64,000 nt of DNA. Origin: Lycorma delicatula (taxonomy: Eukaryota; Arthropoda; Insecta; Hemiptera; Fulgoridae). Position 1 is the stretch's first letter. The number at the start of each line of letters is the position of its first letter. The notes beneath the pieces were generated by a model. The model had not been told where the DNA came from. It was given only the letters and a program-made list of their open reading frames with translations, and did no database searches. Made by a program: the position numbers and the translations under genes. The stretch is taken from NCBI RefSeq assembly GCF_047948215.1, contig NC_134461.1, positions 85,122,245 through 85,186,244 on the forward strand. The letters run 5' to 3'. Below are positions 21,620 through 36,774 of the stretch, piece by piece.

Positions 21620-24600
21620 ATTTTTAAAAGAACTGGTGGTACTTGGTAGATATTTAAGCCATAAACTATCTTCCTTCTGATTATTCTAAGAAACGCTTAC
21701 TCTACATCGTTAGTACACTATCTATCAAGATAATCAGAAATTTGTGATTAGCAGGAGTACTATTATCATTAATGCAAATAATACCTCACAAAATTAATAA
21801 TTTTCCTGAAGCAATTACTAAAATGTTTTCTATGTTTTAAGTAAGATTCTTACAATTTATTCAGTAAATAATTATCGTAAGATGTAGATACAGGGGACAT
21901 CAGTGAATAAATAACAGTGAATTATTTGTAATTTTTAGGAAAATTATGTATAATTAATAGGAAGAACAAATAACTCTGACATGAACAAATAACTAGACTA
22001 TGAGGTTCCCTTGGGACACCTTGCATTCTACATCCTAAAATAAGGATCTATGTTTTATATAAATATTTTTATTGACAAATGAAATTTTAAGTTGGTTTTT
22101 ATGGTATGGCTAAGTAAACTGTTTGTAAGCAGCTTCTCTGATTCCATAGTACTAGGTTATTTCATAAGTATATAATGACTGCTAAACTAAATGGTTTTGT
22201 AAAATCACAGAAAATGGAAAAGAGATTTTATTTTTATAGATGCTATTTAAAATATTTATTAATATTAGGAAATGGCTGTACAAGTAGGAATTTTTCCAAG
22301 TAATCTAAAAAATATATTTTAAATACTTAAAAAACTAAAGATAATAATGAGATTGATTGGCTTTTAATATTGTAAACCATATGCAGAACTTTTTCAGAAA
22401 AGTGAATTACAGTGGATGATTTAAGGCAACTGGGAAATACTCCATCATGAAAATGCAGTAATTATATTTATAAGAGGAAAAATATTAGCATCTACAACTT
22501 GTTCTAGAAAAGAGGAAGAATTTTATCAGTAACAGTTGAAAGTTTACTTTTTATATTCAGTGTATACAAGTTATAATTTTTTTTATACCTTCAGTTTGCC
22601 TCTTCTAAGCTTATATTTCCTTATTGATATAGCTCGTACACTTGCCTGTTTTTATTTCTTCTGTTCACTGAATGATAAAATTCCAATTCATATAACATAT
22701 ATACAATTCAAAAGTAAAAGTCTGTAATTTTTTTTCAGTATATAAAAATAATTGATTATTTAAAATTATTCAACTGTTGATGATAAAAACTATTGATAGT
22801 GCTCATCACTGTATGTAATGCACTGTAATGTAATTTAATATTAATTAAGTTTTCTATAAAATAATAGATATTAACTATTTGTTTAATAATAATAATGATG
22901 ACTGATGTTCATATAACTTAATTATAAATATTTTTTATGTTTAATATAATCAATAATCATCACTATATTATATGAAATTATTAAAATTAGCTTTTAATTA
23001 ATACAAACATGCAATAATATTAAGAAGATGTTTCTGTAAATTTGTTTTTGTGATTTTAAATATTTTTGAAAATTATTATTTGCTTGACTTAATTATTTAT
23101 TTATTTTTAAAAAATGTTATATTTTAAAATTATAAAACATTTATATATTGGTATAAAAAAAGTTCTCTACAACATTAGTAATGTTATTAAAAATTACTAT
23201 TTAAATTTTAATGACTGAATGAAAATTTTATGACTGACTGTAATTTATTAATAATACGTAATATGATGATAAACTAGTACTCCAATGTGTGCCTGAATTA
23301 TTTTGTAGAGAATTTTTTCTTTATACTGTATATTTTTGTTTTTTATTTATTATTTGGTGCGTATTAGTTGTATTAGTGCTGTTAATGTAAACACCAAAAT
23401 TGTTTTTTTCTCTTAATAATGTATAAAAATTTCTAAGTTTTTCATTCCTATCTGTGAAATCTTTTACATATGAAAGAAAAGTTGATGTTTTAAAACCACT
23501 GTTTTTGTTTGCATTTCAAATAATTTTTTTATAAAATCTTATGTTACAATATTCATCACAAATGGAAAAAAGTTTGTCGCTGAAAGATATATTTTACAAA
23601 TTGTTCTTGCAAAAAAAAAATTTGAGTTTTATATCACATTAAACCCTGTCCTTTTCTGTATTATTATTATTATTATTGGAAATTATTACTTATTTAATTT
23701 AGAGACTTAGGAAATGCTGATAATTATTGCTTAAAAAGTACATATTTTTCACCTGCCTACCTAGTAGTTAGATTTCAGTGTTCGTAACATGAAGAGATAA
23801 AAAAATTAGCACTTAAGTATGTGTTAGTTTGTTTAATTATTTATTAAAGAAGTATTTAAGAGTTTCAGTTCTTTAAGTATTCCATTTTTTAACAAAAATT
23901 TTGCTACTTCAGCTGTAGAACTAAAAAATTTATTTCTGCACAGAAACATGTTTTAACAACACCAATGCAGTAATTAATTTCATAATTTTGGTTGACAACA
24001 GGATAGAAAAAGAAAAGGTGGTGATAATTTCCAGCTGAATAGTTAAAAAAACTGCTAGTAGACTCAGTTACCTTACTCTTTTCTAGTAAGAGTAATAGCA
24101 AAGTACAGAATTTTAATATATTTTTGTTTACGTGAAGCAACTGTCGTCTTTTTTTAACAGATGTTTAAGACAGTCACCTGTTTTAATGGTAATTTACCAA
24201 CCCTTTTCTTGCTCCATTGTTAATTGAAGTTAAGAACTAGCTGCTTACAGTAATAGTTTTGCTAGAAGACAATGTTATGTAAAAAAAATTACCTTTATTA
24301 AGAGCTGAATAGCAATTTTTTTTAAAAATATTACCATATTGAAGCTGACCAGGAATTTTTTCGTAAAAATTATATTACAAAACAGATAAATCTCCTTTTT
24401 AAACATATTTAACTTTTCATTTTTCTTTTTTTTTCTATTGCAATGATGTTGAAATTACACTATCAGGATAACCTATAAAAGATGAGCTTTTTTTTAGATA
24501 GAATTTTATATTTCCTACTAGTTTTCTTCAAGTAGATTGAAACTTCTCACTACATCACAGAATTGAGCAAGGTTTAATTTGGTAAAAAATTCAGTTTTTC

Positions 24601-27600
24601 CCATTTTGTGGTTCATAAATCTTCAAAGACAGCCTTTTCTTTTGCAATTCATACTGTGGAAAGCTAGTGTGATTACTAACACTTAGTTTTCTAGTTGCTA
24701 GTAAAAGTGCATCATGAGATGTTTTACCAGAGACTGACATATTTTTATTTTGCATAATAATATTACTATTGTCAACTTGATGCTCTTCTATTATTTTCTA
24801 TTTTGAATACCATTTATCTTTTACTAGTTATTAACTTTTAAGCGAATGCTTGAGTTCAGTAATATAGTATACCACAAATAACTTATTGTATGTTCTGTAA
24901 ATGAGTATATATTTCCAGATTACAAGGATTCCATTTTTGATTTTTTGTATTTTTTTTTCTAACCAAGTTGTAAATAAAGAAATTTTACCACTGATTGTAT
25001 CATCAATTATTGATAATTTGGACATTATGGTAAATTTAGCATGAAAATAAAAAATTATAAGAAAGGAAACATTTTTTATAACTGAAATTTCACCAAGAAA
25101 TTCATTCATAATTAATTATTTTTTTAAGAGATTCTCTATTTCTAATAAATAATGACATTGATTTTAGTAGTTAAAAGCTAAAATAATCGTAATTATTTAG
25201 TGAAATCATACAAACACATGTTTATTATAATGTATATTTGTGTATGTCTTGATGAATCAGATATATGTTCATAGTGTTTGAAAATTCAGAATTGGCTGTA
25301 TAAATATAATTATACGTATATATTTTTTTTTCTACTTGAATAATTTAATTTATGATGTACAATCCAGCTATTCATTAGTATCTTATTTTCATACTCTATT
25401 TTGATTCGTTAAAATACTTTATGTTCTTATTTTTTATATATGATATAAGCCTTATATTTAACATGATTTTTGTATTTATGGTTTGTCTTTAGTTTTTTGT
25501 TTATTTTAATATTATTTACTCGAAAATGTTTTTGTTTTTTTAATTATGTGCTCGTTTTCTGTTTTGTGTAATTGTGGTATATTTTATGGGTTTTTATTAC
25601 TGTATGTATGTACATACATATTTTATTAAATTTATTTTTTAACAATTTTTTTTGTAATCAAATTTTGTTTATATTAGTAAAATATTATAGATTAAGATAC
25701 CTAATTTAATAATTAGTTTTTTAAACTTATAATTATTAAAATGTTAATCTGTTGTTTAGAATTATTTATTTCCTTTCTTTTTTATGTAATTGTGTTTTGA
25801 TGGTGGCTCATTCATAGGGTTTTACATAATAATTGTGGCTATGTTAAATTTTTGTTTTGATTCTCAGTTTTATTATGTTGAGTATATTCTCAAATTTGTT
25901 TAAATTGATTAGATTTTTTTCAAATCTTGTGCAAACTATTTGTATTTATCATATAGCGAGTGTATTATGTAATTCCAAATTTCAAACGTTCATTTGAAGA
26001 CAAAAATATATTTGTTGATTTAATAATATTAATTGTCAAAAATTAAATCAAAATAAGACTAGCTAAATTTTACATTTGTTTCCGTTGAAAATTCACCTAA
26101 TTTCTTGTAATGACAATAAATTGTATAAAGTTCTTCTTTAAGGTTTAGGTGCAGTTTTGTTTTTTGTTTTTTAATGGCAGTTTTACCCAGCCATATATTA
26201 AAAAGAGATTGAAAAAATCATATAAAAAAATGCTAAACTCTTTTTTAATATTAAAGTGATGAAACAGGCTTTTTTTATCAAATGTATAAGTTTTTATCAG
26301 GGAATAAAATTTTGTTATTCTTGGAAATAATTTTAAAACCTTTATACCCAAAGAAGACTTTCGGTTAAATTCCAGTGCTTAAAATTCCAGTTTTTAGTAC
26401 AAATATTTTATAATGTTTTGTTAATAAAATGTTCAACTTTCTTTTTGAATATTTAAAATCTCTTGACACCCAGTAAGCCTTTTCAGTACTCCTTGACACT
26501 TCTACTATTCCATGTAAGCTTGGCTACTAAGAAAATCTTACATCCTTCTATGTGGGTTGTGTGAGCCACCATTGTTATTTGTTTTATATAATCTATCAAT
26601 TCATATTATCACGCATTTAAGTTTTTTGTGTAAATTTAAAAACAAATATAATTTTTAAGAAACCCCTCCCCACCTATAAGTACTTCCAAGTTTTAAGTAT
26701 AATATTTGTAATTTTTTCATAATTATTTTTGTTTGTGATATTTTTTTTTTAGGTTTTTTGTTACTATTATTAGTATTATTTCATTAATTACTAACATTAG
26801 CTACTTTATATTGTACATTTTTTGTTTAAACATATTAGTAGACAGTTACCAATGCAGTTATTAAAACTATCATATCTATAGCTTATTTTCAATTTTGTAT
26901 TATTTATTAATGGTGTTTTTTATCACTCTACTTAATGAAGCAGTGGTTTCATTTTTTTATTTATATTTTAGCTCATACTTGTGAAGTTTGTAATTGATTA
27001 CAAACTTCAAAACTTTTGATCTTCAGATGATTTATGTTATTTTCATTATCATTTTAGTTAAAAATTATTGTTTTTTTATCATGTTTTCATTGAAATTTCA
27101 GTAATTTGTTTTGTATTTAAGTATAGTCCTCTTTTTCTTTTTTTATACAGAAAGTTTTTCACAATTTTTACAGAAAGACCTATTTTTTCTTACAGAAAGT
27201 TCTGGCTTTAAATTGTGAAGAATTTTGTGCAGTCTTACTATTACAACAATTAAAATTTTATGAAACATTTTTACAAAAGTTATACATGATTGTACAGTTG
27301 CATTTATCACTCACTATTTGATCTATTAATTTGGATGACGTTCTGAAAGTCTTGGTTTAGGACCTGTAGGCATCTGTATCCCTTGTTTATTTTGTATATG
27401 TACTAGTAGCTACTTAAATTTTTGGATCACCATACCAGTTGTTAATTAGAACCCTACAACTTAATGGTGATTAAACAGTATCAGACTTCCATTAATGTTA
27501 AAGTATAACTATTCTGGCCTTGCCTCTATGTACATCCTGCATGGTAAGCTAAGTGCTACTAACATTCTCTGGATCACTTGACAGTCTTATTGCTAATTGT

Positions 27601-30600
27601 GATATAGCACAAGACCGTACTAAGTATAATAGGACTAAGAGTGAAGTAGCTGTGGTTAAAAACATTCTGAAACTAAAAACAAAGTTAAAGTTAAACTAGT
27701 TTGACCTACCCATCAGTTGTTATACAATCAATACCTTAACAAAATACTAAACAGGTTTCCTCAACTTAGAATTTTCAGGTACTAGCCAGTTCCTTTCCTA
27801 ATGTTAGTATATACATAATAGAAAGTAATTAACTGAGTAAAATTATTTGTCAATGGTGTAACATAAGATTTAACCTACAGTAGTGTAAGGTTCAATTTTT
27901 GCTAAATAATTCCTTAAACTGAATCATTTTTAAATAAATTCTTTACCACTGCTTTCTAGTAATTATATTTAATTAACTAATATAATTTTAAATAATCAAA
28001 TCAAATTTAGTTTTGTTTTTTATTATTAGGGTTGTTATTAGTAATTAGTTATTGTAGTGAATGCATAATAACATTTCATATGATTATATGATTATATAAG
28101 CATTTTTTTATTTGTAAAATTTAGTTATTTTTTCCATCAACCATTTGACTGGTTAAGTACATTTTTCCACTAATTTTTTAAATGCAAATTATTTACTATA
28201 ATCTACATCTTCAGTTATGTACAACGTTGTATTTTCCCATTTTATATATTCGTATTATTGTATTCCTTTGGAAATCGAATGGTTGTTGGATGCTTTAATA
28301 TAATCCTGAACAACTACATTCTTCTCTTTACCAGATTCTTATGTAAGCTATTCTCAAATATTTGATTTGTTTATTATTTATCATATAATTTTTTTATATT
28401 TTTAACTGCTACTTTAAAATATTAACTTCATTTGCATTTAATATCGCCTGGCCTCAGACCAGTTAATTTTTTTATATGTCTTCCTTGTCCTGTCCGTTCA
28501 TACTTATTTTGACTCTTTAAAAATTCTGTTGTTTCTAATAGATTATAATACTCCTAGCTTAATATTTAACCCATCCCATGTTTAGCATATTAAAGAACTC
28601 CTTTTTTTCTTTTTTTTTTGTAAACTGTTATATGCCATGTTGTTAAAAATGTTCAACTGTTCATAATACTAGGTTAGCTGCTTTTTTAATAAAATATTTT
28701 ATAACAAATATAAATAAACTATTTTATTTTACTTTCCTGTTTCATTTCTCAATTGAAATAATAAAAATATGCTAAATCCTTGTCTTATTCCTTCCTCTCC
28801 TGTATGTTGCTGCTTGCTTTTTGTTTTCATTATAAGCTTTTTGTTTTCATTCATTATGATTCGTTCCACATTGTATTTATTTTAAAACTGCAAATTGCAA
28901 GTAGTTTTCTCATTACTCAGCTTGGCTTCTAAAATTAATAATTGAAGTTATTTATTTTATACTCAATCATTTCCTAAAATTGAACTGGTATTTATTTCTA
29001 TATATTCCATCTATTATAATACTTAATATAGATTATATTACTAATTTCAAAGATGAAATCTTAAATTCATATTTATCTGAAAATACATTCTTTGGAATGA
29101 CAAAAGTAAGACTTTTGTTAAAATCTTAAGAGCATTTCTCCAGTTTCATAGATTTTTATTAACACTCTTATATTTTTCAAAGTTGAACGATGGATTTTGG
29201 GCTTCTGCAGGCATTGTGTATAGTCATAACAACCAGTAATCACTACCACTCAATCGAGCACAATGTTGCCATTTCACACTATTGTTACTTTCTGCGGTCT
29301 GTCTCGCCATTCAGTCGGAAACTATTATTTGTCTGCTGTTCGAAAAAATGAGTAATGGGTATTACATATTTGCAGTCCTGGAAATATGTTTTATGTATTA
29401 CCCCCTCCTTCTCACTCTTACCCCAAGGATGTAACTCTGAAAAATACAGAGTAACTTGTGTTGTAACTCAATCAGTTCTATATTGCTCAGACATGTTATA
29501 TTCCTACAGCCGTAGTCTAGTTTTATCTCTTTTTAAATGATAGCATATTTTGATATTATTAGGTAATCTCTTTTAAAAATTATCTGTTTATTCCTCTTTT
29601 CTTAATACTAATATAATAACTTTTACATTTTTTCCCTTTTAATATCCCTGCCATCTACTAATCCAAATATATTAACTGGGAAAGCTGTTATTCTATTTAT
29701 TGTATTTGTAAGTAAGATTTAATAATAATTTTATGTTTAATTTTATTTATAAATAAATAAAATATAATAAAAAAATATTAATTGCTGTTTTATTGTAAAA
29801 TAAAACTGTATTCTGCTGTTGATAAAATAGGGTAGGTGCTTTCTGGTACAGTATTTTATCGCAGCTGTTTCATTATTATTATTATTATACAATAATTAGT
29901 TTTAGCTGGTGCCTTTTGTATATTGTAATATTTAAAATATTATGATTTTTTAAAATATTTTTTTATTATATTTAACTATTTTGTAAGTATTATATCATAT
30001 TATATTATAAAAGCACAATAGGTAGATTATAATGGTATAATTTCTATGTTATTGGCATTAATTTTTGTTAATAAAAATAGACTTAGTATTTTAATGTTAA
30101 ACGTTTATCAAATTTTATGATATAAATTTTTAAGAGATTAATTCATATAAGAATAATTTTCTAGTTTGTGTTCATTTATATAGTGAAACCATTTAACTGA
30201 TTCAAATGAAATAGTTTTCATTTTTACAATTTCAGTTTTTTGTTTTTATTTTATGGCCAGTTAAAACTTAGGTAAACTTATCGATCAACCCTTTTTTATC
30301 ATAATTATTTATTATTCAGCATATGCCCGTAGCACACAGTTACATTTAATAATGATGATTTATTAGCAGTAGTTCATTAAAGAAAATAAACATTTAATTA
30401 AAAATTGTGGTTTTTTAAATATACATTTTTATATATTTTTAAAAATCAAATCACTGATTCTGTGGTTGTAAAATCTGTCACAAGGAGATAAATAGAGAAA
30501 CAAGTGGGGAAAGATTCTTTTGTTCTTTATGTGATTTTTTGAATCATGTTTGACTTGTCCTTAGATAATACCATTAAATTTTAAGGAGTTAATTTAACTT
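21620..30600. other. Nine-kilobase AT-rich intergenic stretch
   Basis: No exon-like open frame with splice sites and no transposase is found. It contains short ATT/TTA runs (23661, 29873) and one perfect hairpin (26982). At 23565-23650 there is a probable SINE tail (GAGTTTTATATCACATTAAA) resembling the 3' part of the SINE at 30611. Small open frames here are hydrophobic or low-complexity, as expected by chance. Confidence 0.5.
26982..27009. repeat. Perfect 28-nt hairpin
   Basis: TGAAGTTTGTAAT, a two-base TG spacer, then its exact reverse complement: a 13-bp stem with almost no loop. Confidence 0.85.
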
Positions 30601-30610
30601 ATGTTCTGAC

Positions 30611-30885
30611 CCCCATGGTGGAGTGGTAGCGTCTTATCCAGAAGGTCCTGGATTTGAATCCTAGTTAGGAATGGCATTTTTGTAAACTACAACATTTCCA
30701 ATCCATATTCTCATTCACAAGCTTATGTGCGAGTGTGTGTGTGATAGATGCCCAGATATATAATCTGAATCATAAGTAATTTACTACTTATGTTTCATAA
30801 AAGAAAAATTTGTTTTGGAGGTGTTATATCTTATGAAACATAAGATGGAAAAAATTGAGTTTTATATTGCGTTAAACCTTTAATG
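30611..30885 (+). repeat. tRNA-derived SINE, copy 2, with long tail
   Basis: The A-box-like TGGTGGAGTGGTAGCGTC and B-box-like GGATTTGAATCC are followed by GGAATGGCATTTTTGTAAAC. The copy seems to extend to about 30885, where ATTGCGTTAAACC resembles the GGTTAAA ends of the other copies. Confidence 0.7.
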
Positions 30886-30889
30886 TGTT

Positions 30890-33800
30890 ATTCTTGACAT
30901 TTTGAATTTATTTGAAGGAAACCTGCAGGTTTTCATAATTACATCAAATAACCATATTTTTCCTAATTTTATGAAGAAGGTTGTATAAAAACTTAATTTT
31001 AGTTCATTTAACTTAAGTAATAGTTTTACGTATTATTTGCATTTTTTTATGTCAATTTCTATATGACAAACAATTAGCATCATTTTTTTCACATACTAAA
31101 ATCCTGTGGTATAAAATTCATTTTTTTCTAAAATAGTTAATATGATCATCAAAGACAAAGTTTTCTTTCATGATAATACTATAAAAAGTTTCCTTGGTTT
31201 TGAATCTAGCTCTTCTTCAGCAGTTATAATAAAAACTGATGCTAAGCTGGGCAATTATTTTCTAAATAAAACTCTTCTATATAAATTTCTTTAGGCCCAA
31301 TAGATTCAGAATAGAATTCCTAAATAAAAAATCTTGGCACATAAAGGAACAAAGAAAGTTCTTAATGTAAAAAAAATTACACATTTTATTTTTACTCTAA
31401 TTTTTTTAACAATTTAAGTAGTTTTTCTCTTTTTTTATATAATTTTCCATAAATGGACTGAACTTCTGGTGAGAATCAGGGGTAAATTTAAAGAATGGAA
31501 TCATTTAAAAATATTTTAACGTAAAATATTGCTTGTAGGTCAGTCCTAACTAAGATGAAATTGTTATTAGACATTAAAAAAATGTAAGTTTTATTTAAGT
31601 AAAGAATAATGTCCATAAAACTCTTGAAATCAAAAGAAATAGATACAAATACAAATTTAACATAAGTTGTTAAAAAAGATGGGTTTTTATAACCTAATTT
31701 TGTATTAAATGTTTGTATTGAGTTTAATTTTTTATTAAATTGATATTTTTATTTAATATGTATGACAAAGTACAAAATCTGGGTTACTGGATTTTCAAAA
31801 TAATTGCAATTTAAATTAATGAGTTCATATTGTGTATTATTATTAAAACTTTGATTATTATTCAGTGCTACATTTATGTATAATATTGTAAATTTAGCAA
31901 ATATATTACAGTTGTTATATTATTTGTAAGTAAAAAATAAATATTTAATAATGAACCACCAACAGAAAGATACCATTAAAGCAAAAAAAAAGTAATAATA
32001 ATAATAAGTGGTTAGAGGTTTAAAAAAAAAAAATAGGTAAACTTAGATTTTAATAAATTCATTGTTAATCACAAGATAAAAAGAAGTTTATTATATTTGT
32101 CACTGGTTTAGTGGGATGTGTTCTATTTATTTATGCTTTAATTAGGTAACAAATAATAAATGTGTGAAATGCCTCATTCTCCATACTAGGTGTGTTTAAG
32201 TAAAAACATAAATGAACTATAACTATGTATAATCAGATAATAAAATTATATTTTGATAGTGATGCACAAAATAAAAAATTTAGGGAAGAATTTTTGAAGT
32301 AAGATTTTATGGTTGTTATATAAGTATTACATGTGTGTTGCAAAAATAACCACTTAAAAAGAAAATGGAATAGTTTAATGATTGACATAGAAACAAAAAA
32401 GCTGGTATATAACTATGCCTAGAATTTTCGTAGAGCTTAATTTTAAAAGATATTTCTTTTATTTATACAATCCTTAATTATGTATGTTGTTATAAATTTA
32501 CTTCTTTTCTTCCGTGAAAAAAATTGTGTAAATTAATATCTTTAGATATCATAAAATGACAGTATTTTATGGATTGTTTAAAGAAAATTTACATTTTTTC
32601 TAAATAATATTTCTCCTACCTCTTCTGAAAAATTTGTAAGTCATTTCCACCTTAATATCTTGGTTAAATTTACTTTTTAATTATGGTTATAAACCAGATT
32701 AGAAGTGGACGTTTTTTTGTTTCTGCCAAAGAAAAATGAACTGTTGGAAAAAACAGGTTGAATTATTAATCTGTTAATGTTTGTGACTCATTTTTCCATT
32801 ACATAAACTGCTAAACTGCTTGTTTAACTGCATAAACTGCCTTTAAAAACATAAATTTTAATATTTTTGACTGCAGGCTGCAGAATGTTTGGTTGATCCC
32901 AGCGAATACCATATATCATTTTATCACAAGATTTGATGGCGTATCTAATACTAATAAAACAACAGTTTGCCAGGTAAACAATCTGTTCTCAGCAGACAGT
33001 TGTTTATTCACTTTATCTGTTTTCATTTACTTAGTATTTGTTAAAATGGGTGTATATTGATTCAACGTGTTTGCAATGCAGTATAGGCAGATTTGCTATT
33101 CTACTGGGCAGAAAAGATAGTACTGAAGTGAAACAATCCATTTTTTTTTTTTATGTAAAACAATTTGTCAAATTGATATTTTCTGACACATCACTATTAT
33201 AGTTAAGAAAATTTTCATAAAACTTCAGTATGGAAAAAATTTTATCATATCCCCATTAAAAAAAAAATGTTTTCAATATTTTATTAGAACTTTAAAAACA
33301 GAGTCGATACTTTTAATGCATAAATTTCAAATCAAATTTTGTGAATTTATTTGAACCAGTTCTTGATGTATATATATATATATATTCAACAAGATATTTT
33401 AGTAAAATAGAAGTTTTCTGTATTCATAGAGAACATATATATATATATATATATGGAAGAATAAAAGTAAATAGATAAGTATGTACTAAGCTGATATGAG
33501 TAATGGTTATTAAAGATCAATGGCATTACCGGATTTTTTCTAATCTGTTTTTAAATAAATTGACTAACAATATCACAAGAATAAAAATTGAGTCACTAAG
33601 TTTGTGGATTCTTGTAAATGTTAATAATGTATTGGTGGTTCATAAAAAATATTTGTTTTTATTAATTATGTTATAATAATGATATAAGAAAACTTATTTT
33701 ATAGATTTTTTTTAATGTATGCATATTTATGTATATATATGGAAGCACATTACTCTATTTTTTAAATAGTGGCATTTCAATTCATTTATTACAACAAACA

Positions 33801-34775
33801 TATTATTAATTTTATTAGTAATAATACCATAGTTACTTAGTAACTCAGAAATTCCTACAAATAAATGTTTTTACAGTTTTATATAAAATATATGTGTATT
33901 TATTTCATAGTTTACATCTGCTGAAAAAAAAGCTATTTATATTCAACCAAAAAAATATTAAAACTAATTTCAAAAATTCTTTATGGTTTATGTTAGGTAT
34001 CATAACCGTTATAGTTGTAGGTGATCTGCATAATAATTTACAGTTACAGGTGATTCATGAAGAATGTAACAAACTTTCAAGATTACTACATTGAAAATAA
34101 AGGCGAAAGTTCATATAAACATGAATTCAGATACGCTTTGCTAGTAAATTGGCTGGTAAAAAATATTGCCCCAATTTCTGTGCTTTCAGTAAAATTAAAA
34201 TGGACTGTAATTCTAGTTATATTCAGATTTTAACTAGGTATTATAAGAAACAAAATTTTTGATATTACAAATCAAAAGAAACTATATTAGAAAAATAAAC
34301 TCCTAAGTTCTTACATTTGTATTTTAGTTTCTGTGGACTTAATTCATATCATTTTACTCAGAATCAAATTTTTTAAAAGTTTGTTTAAAAATTTTTTTTG
34401 TTTCTTATTCATTTAACACAGTTGTTTTATACGTAAAATAAAATAGTGTGTGTTTCAGCTCTAATCTTTTATCTTTACTTCACATTTTTCAAAAACTATT
34501 AAAAATATAGTTCTGAGACTTTTTCTTCTATTTTTAGAGGAGATTTCATGTAAAACCACTAAATTTATTCCATAAAATGATCCCAAGAATTACAGTCTGG
34601 CTTACTGTACTGAAAGCGCTGAAATCAGGGTGAAAGCTTTCATTAGCCAAAACCTACTAACAAAGTGTTTCTGGAGTTTTATTTATATGAATTTTGTTCT
34701 TTATTTTCACCAGTATAACATATCCTGAAAGTTTGTTACATTTTCTGTGAATCACACTGTATAATAAGCATCCTA
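30890..34775. other. AT-rich intergenic DNA with TA microsatellites
   Basis: No gene is seen. TA runs are at 33369-33385 and 33435-33454. Confidence 0.5.
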
Positions 34776-34779
34776 TTCC

Positions 34780-34900
34780 AGGCTTACTAGGGAAGTAAAT
34801 GAGAAGTGAAATGGGTTTTTATTGCCTTCTTCATTGAGCTGTATTGTTGTATCAGCTAGCTAAACCTGCTAAATCCAGGTTAAACCTATCAATGACATCT
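34780..34900 (+). repeat. Unclassified repeat B, copy 3
   Basis: Contains GTTTTTATTGCCTTCTTCAT and TGAGCTGTATTGTTGTATCA, aligning with repeat B copies at 4187 and 17165. Confidence 0.45.
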
Positions 34901-36139
34901 TCATTCTCTTCAGTTCATGAACTGGCAGTAAAAAAGAAAAAAAATTACTACCTAATTTGCTTTTGAAGATGGTATGAAATTAAGAATTGTTTAAATTTTT
35001 AATTTGGTTCAACTTCAAAAAATCAAAATTTAAAGAATTGATTTTTTTCATTTTTAAACTTGTTCTTTGAGTCGGTTTTTATTTTACTATTATACAAAAT
35101 ATGGGTAGAATATAAACAAAAAACAAATGATAAAGGTTAGAAAGTTGTACTTGATAAAGAAAAGAAAAAAATTATGGAGAAATGATAAAGACAACTGGCT
35201 AGAGCTGAAGAAGTGTACAGTGTAGAAATATGTATGAGTATCACTTTTATATCAAGTCTTCAAAGTAATTTCTTGAAGTTTTATGTTCAAATTCAGAATG
35301 TGTGTTTCATGTTCTTGAATTATTAGAATGACAACAGGCAAAAAGCATGTAAAACTTTTCCACCAATATTACCTAGCAGAAACTTAATATGGGATCTCTA
35401 GTAAATTCCCCCTATTAAATAAAAAAAAGAATCATAGTATGAGTCACGTAGAAGTTTAGAGTTGTTACATAAAATCTAATTCGATTGTGAATAAGATTTC
35501 AGTATTTAAAAATATTCAGGTGAGTTGAGAGTCTTTCTTTAAGTCTGTTATGAAGGATAATTTTTATTTCATACATGAACCTATGCACATTTTAATTCAC
35601 AAGGCAAAGTTTGGTAACTGGTAGAAGACTGATAAAAAGTAATAGTTGAATTAACAACTACTGCATGTATGAAGTAGGTTTCATATAGCTGTGTAGTTTA
35701 AATTTCAACAAAACAGGTGAAAACTTTTTATAAAAATTCTGCTTATGAATTTCAGTCAAATGAGAGGCAGTTAGTAATGTTCAGTAAAATAAATGAATGT
35801 GAGTGTACATAGTCCAGAAATCTTAATGATATTTATGGTATGAAGTTAATTGGATTGGTAGCATTTGAATTATACTGAAGGTACTGCTCCACTATTTTAA
35901 TTTAAAAACATGACTAAGCCTCAATATGTCAACATTTCCCTTTAAAAGCACCTTATTAACTAAAATTGAAAAATGATATGTGTCTGGGAGACAGAAAAAC
36001 AAGGAACTGACAGTATTAAAAATACTAATACACAGATACCTTCAATCTGTTAATCTTCAAAACTTTCGTTCTACTCGGATACAGAACCTTGATAAAAATA
36101 GTTTTGTTTTTTCATTATTTTTTTAATTAAGGTTAAACT

Positions 36140-36240
36140 AGTTAGTTTTATTTTAAACTTGCCGGTCAGGGCTTGCTTCAATCACCCAACCGTCTGGCCA
36201 GGAGACTCTACCTCCTGGACCCTTGACACGTTTGTATCCT
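36140..36240 (-). repeat. Second tRNA-like SINE family, copy 1
   Basis: On the - strand it reads CGTGTCAAGGGTCCAGGAGG, then TAGAGTCTCCTGGCCAGACG and a B-box-like GGTGATTGAAGC, then CCTGACCGG. The shape is a tRNA-type head unlike the main SINE. A shorter relative lies at 38066. Confidence 0.4.
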
Positions 36241-36774
36241 CATGTTTGTGAGAATATTAAGTATTTTACTGAAATATTTTCAGAAAATAAATATTAGCAT
36301 TTCATCGCGATAAACTTATTGTGATCTTTAAGCTGCAGCTCTATTTATCAATCTACAACTTATGCTCTGCATTTACCACATTGCTCTGCTCTTTGGAACA
36401 TAAGAGGAGATTCAGTTTTTAAAAACTGACTTATTTATTGTAATCGTGTAAAAATACATAATTTTAAATTTAGTTATAAAATTTTAGAAAATAACTGTTA
36501 CTCAATCCATAATTGTTTTCCACTCAGCCCATGAGGTACTGCCAAATGTACGTTTTTTTTTTTATAGTCTGGAAAATTTTTTCAAGATAATTCATTTTTG
36601 CATGCCTCACATTAACTGCATATTACGAAAAATTACTTTAATTAAAAGATTTTTACTATTTGTTTTTCCGGTTTAATTTTATACATTTTGATTTCTATTT
36701 CATAATTTTACTGTAAAGCAATTTTACTGATAGACAATATTTGTTTTTTTTTTTTTTTGACTTCTGTGGTAAAG

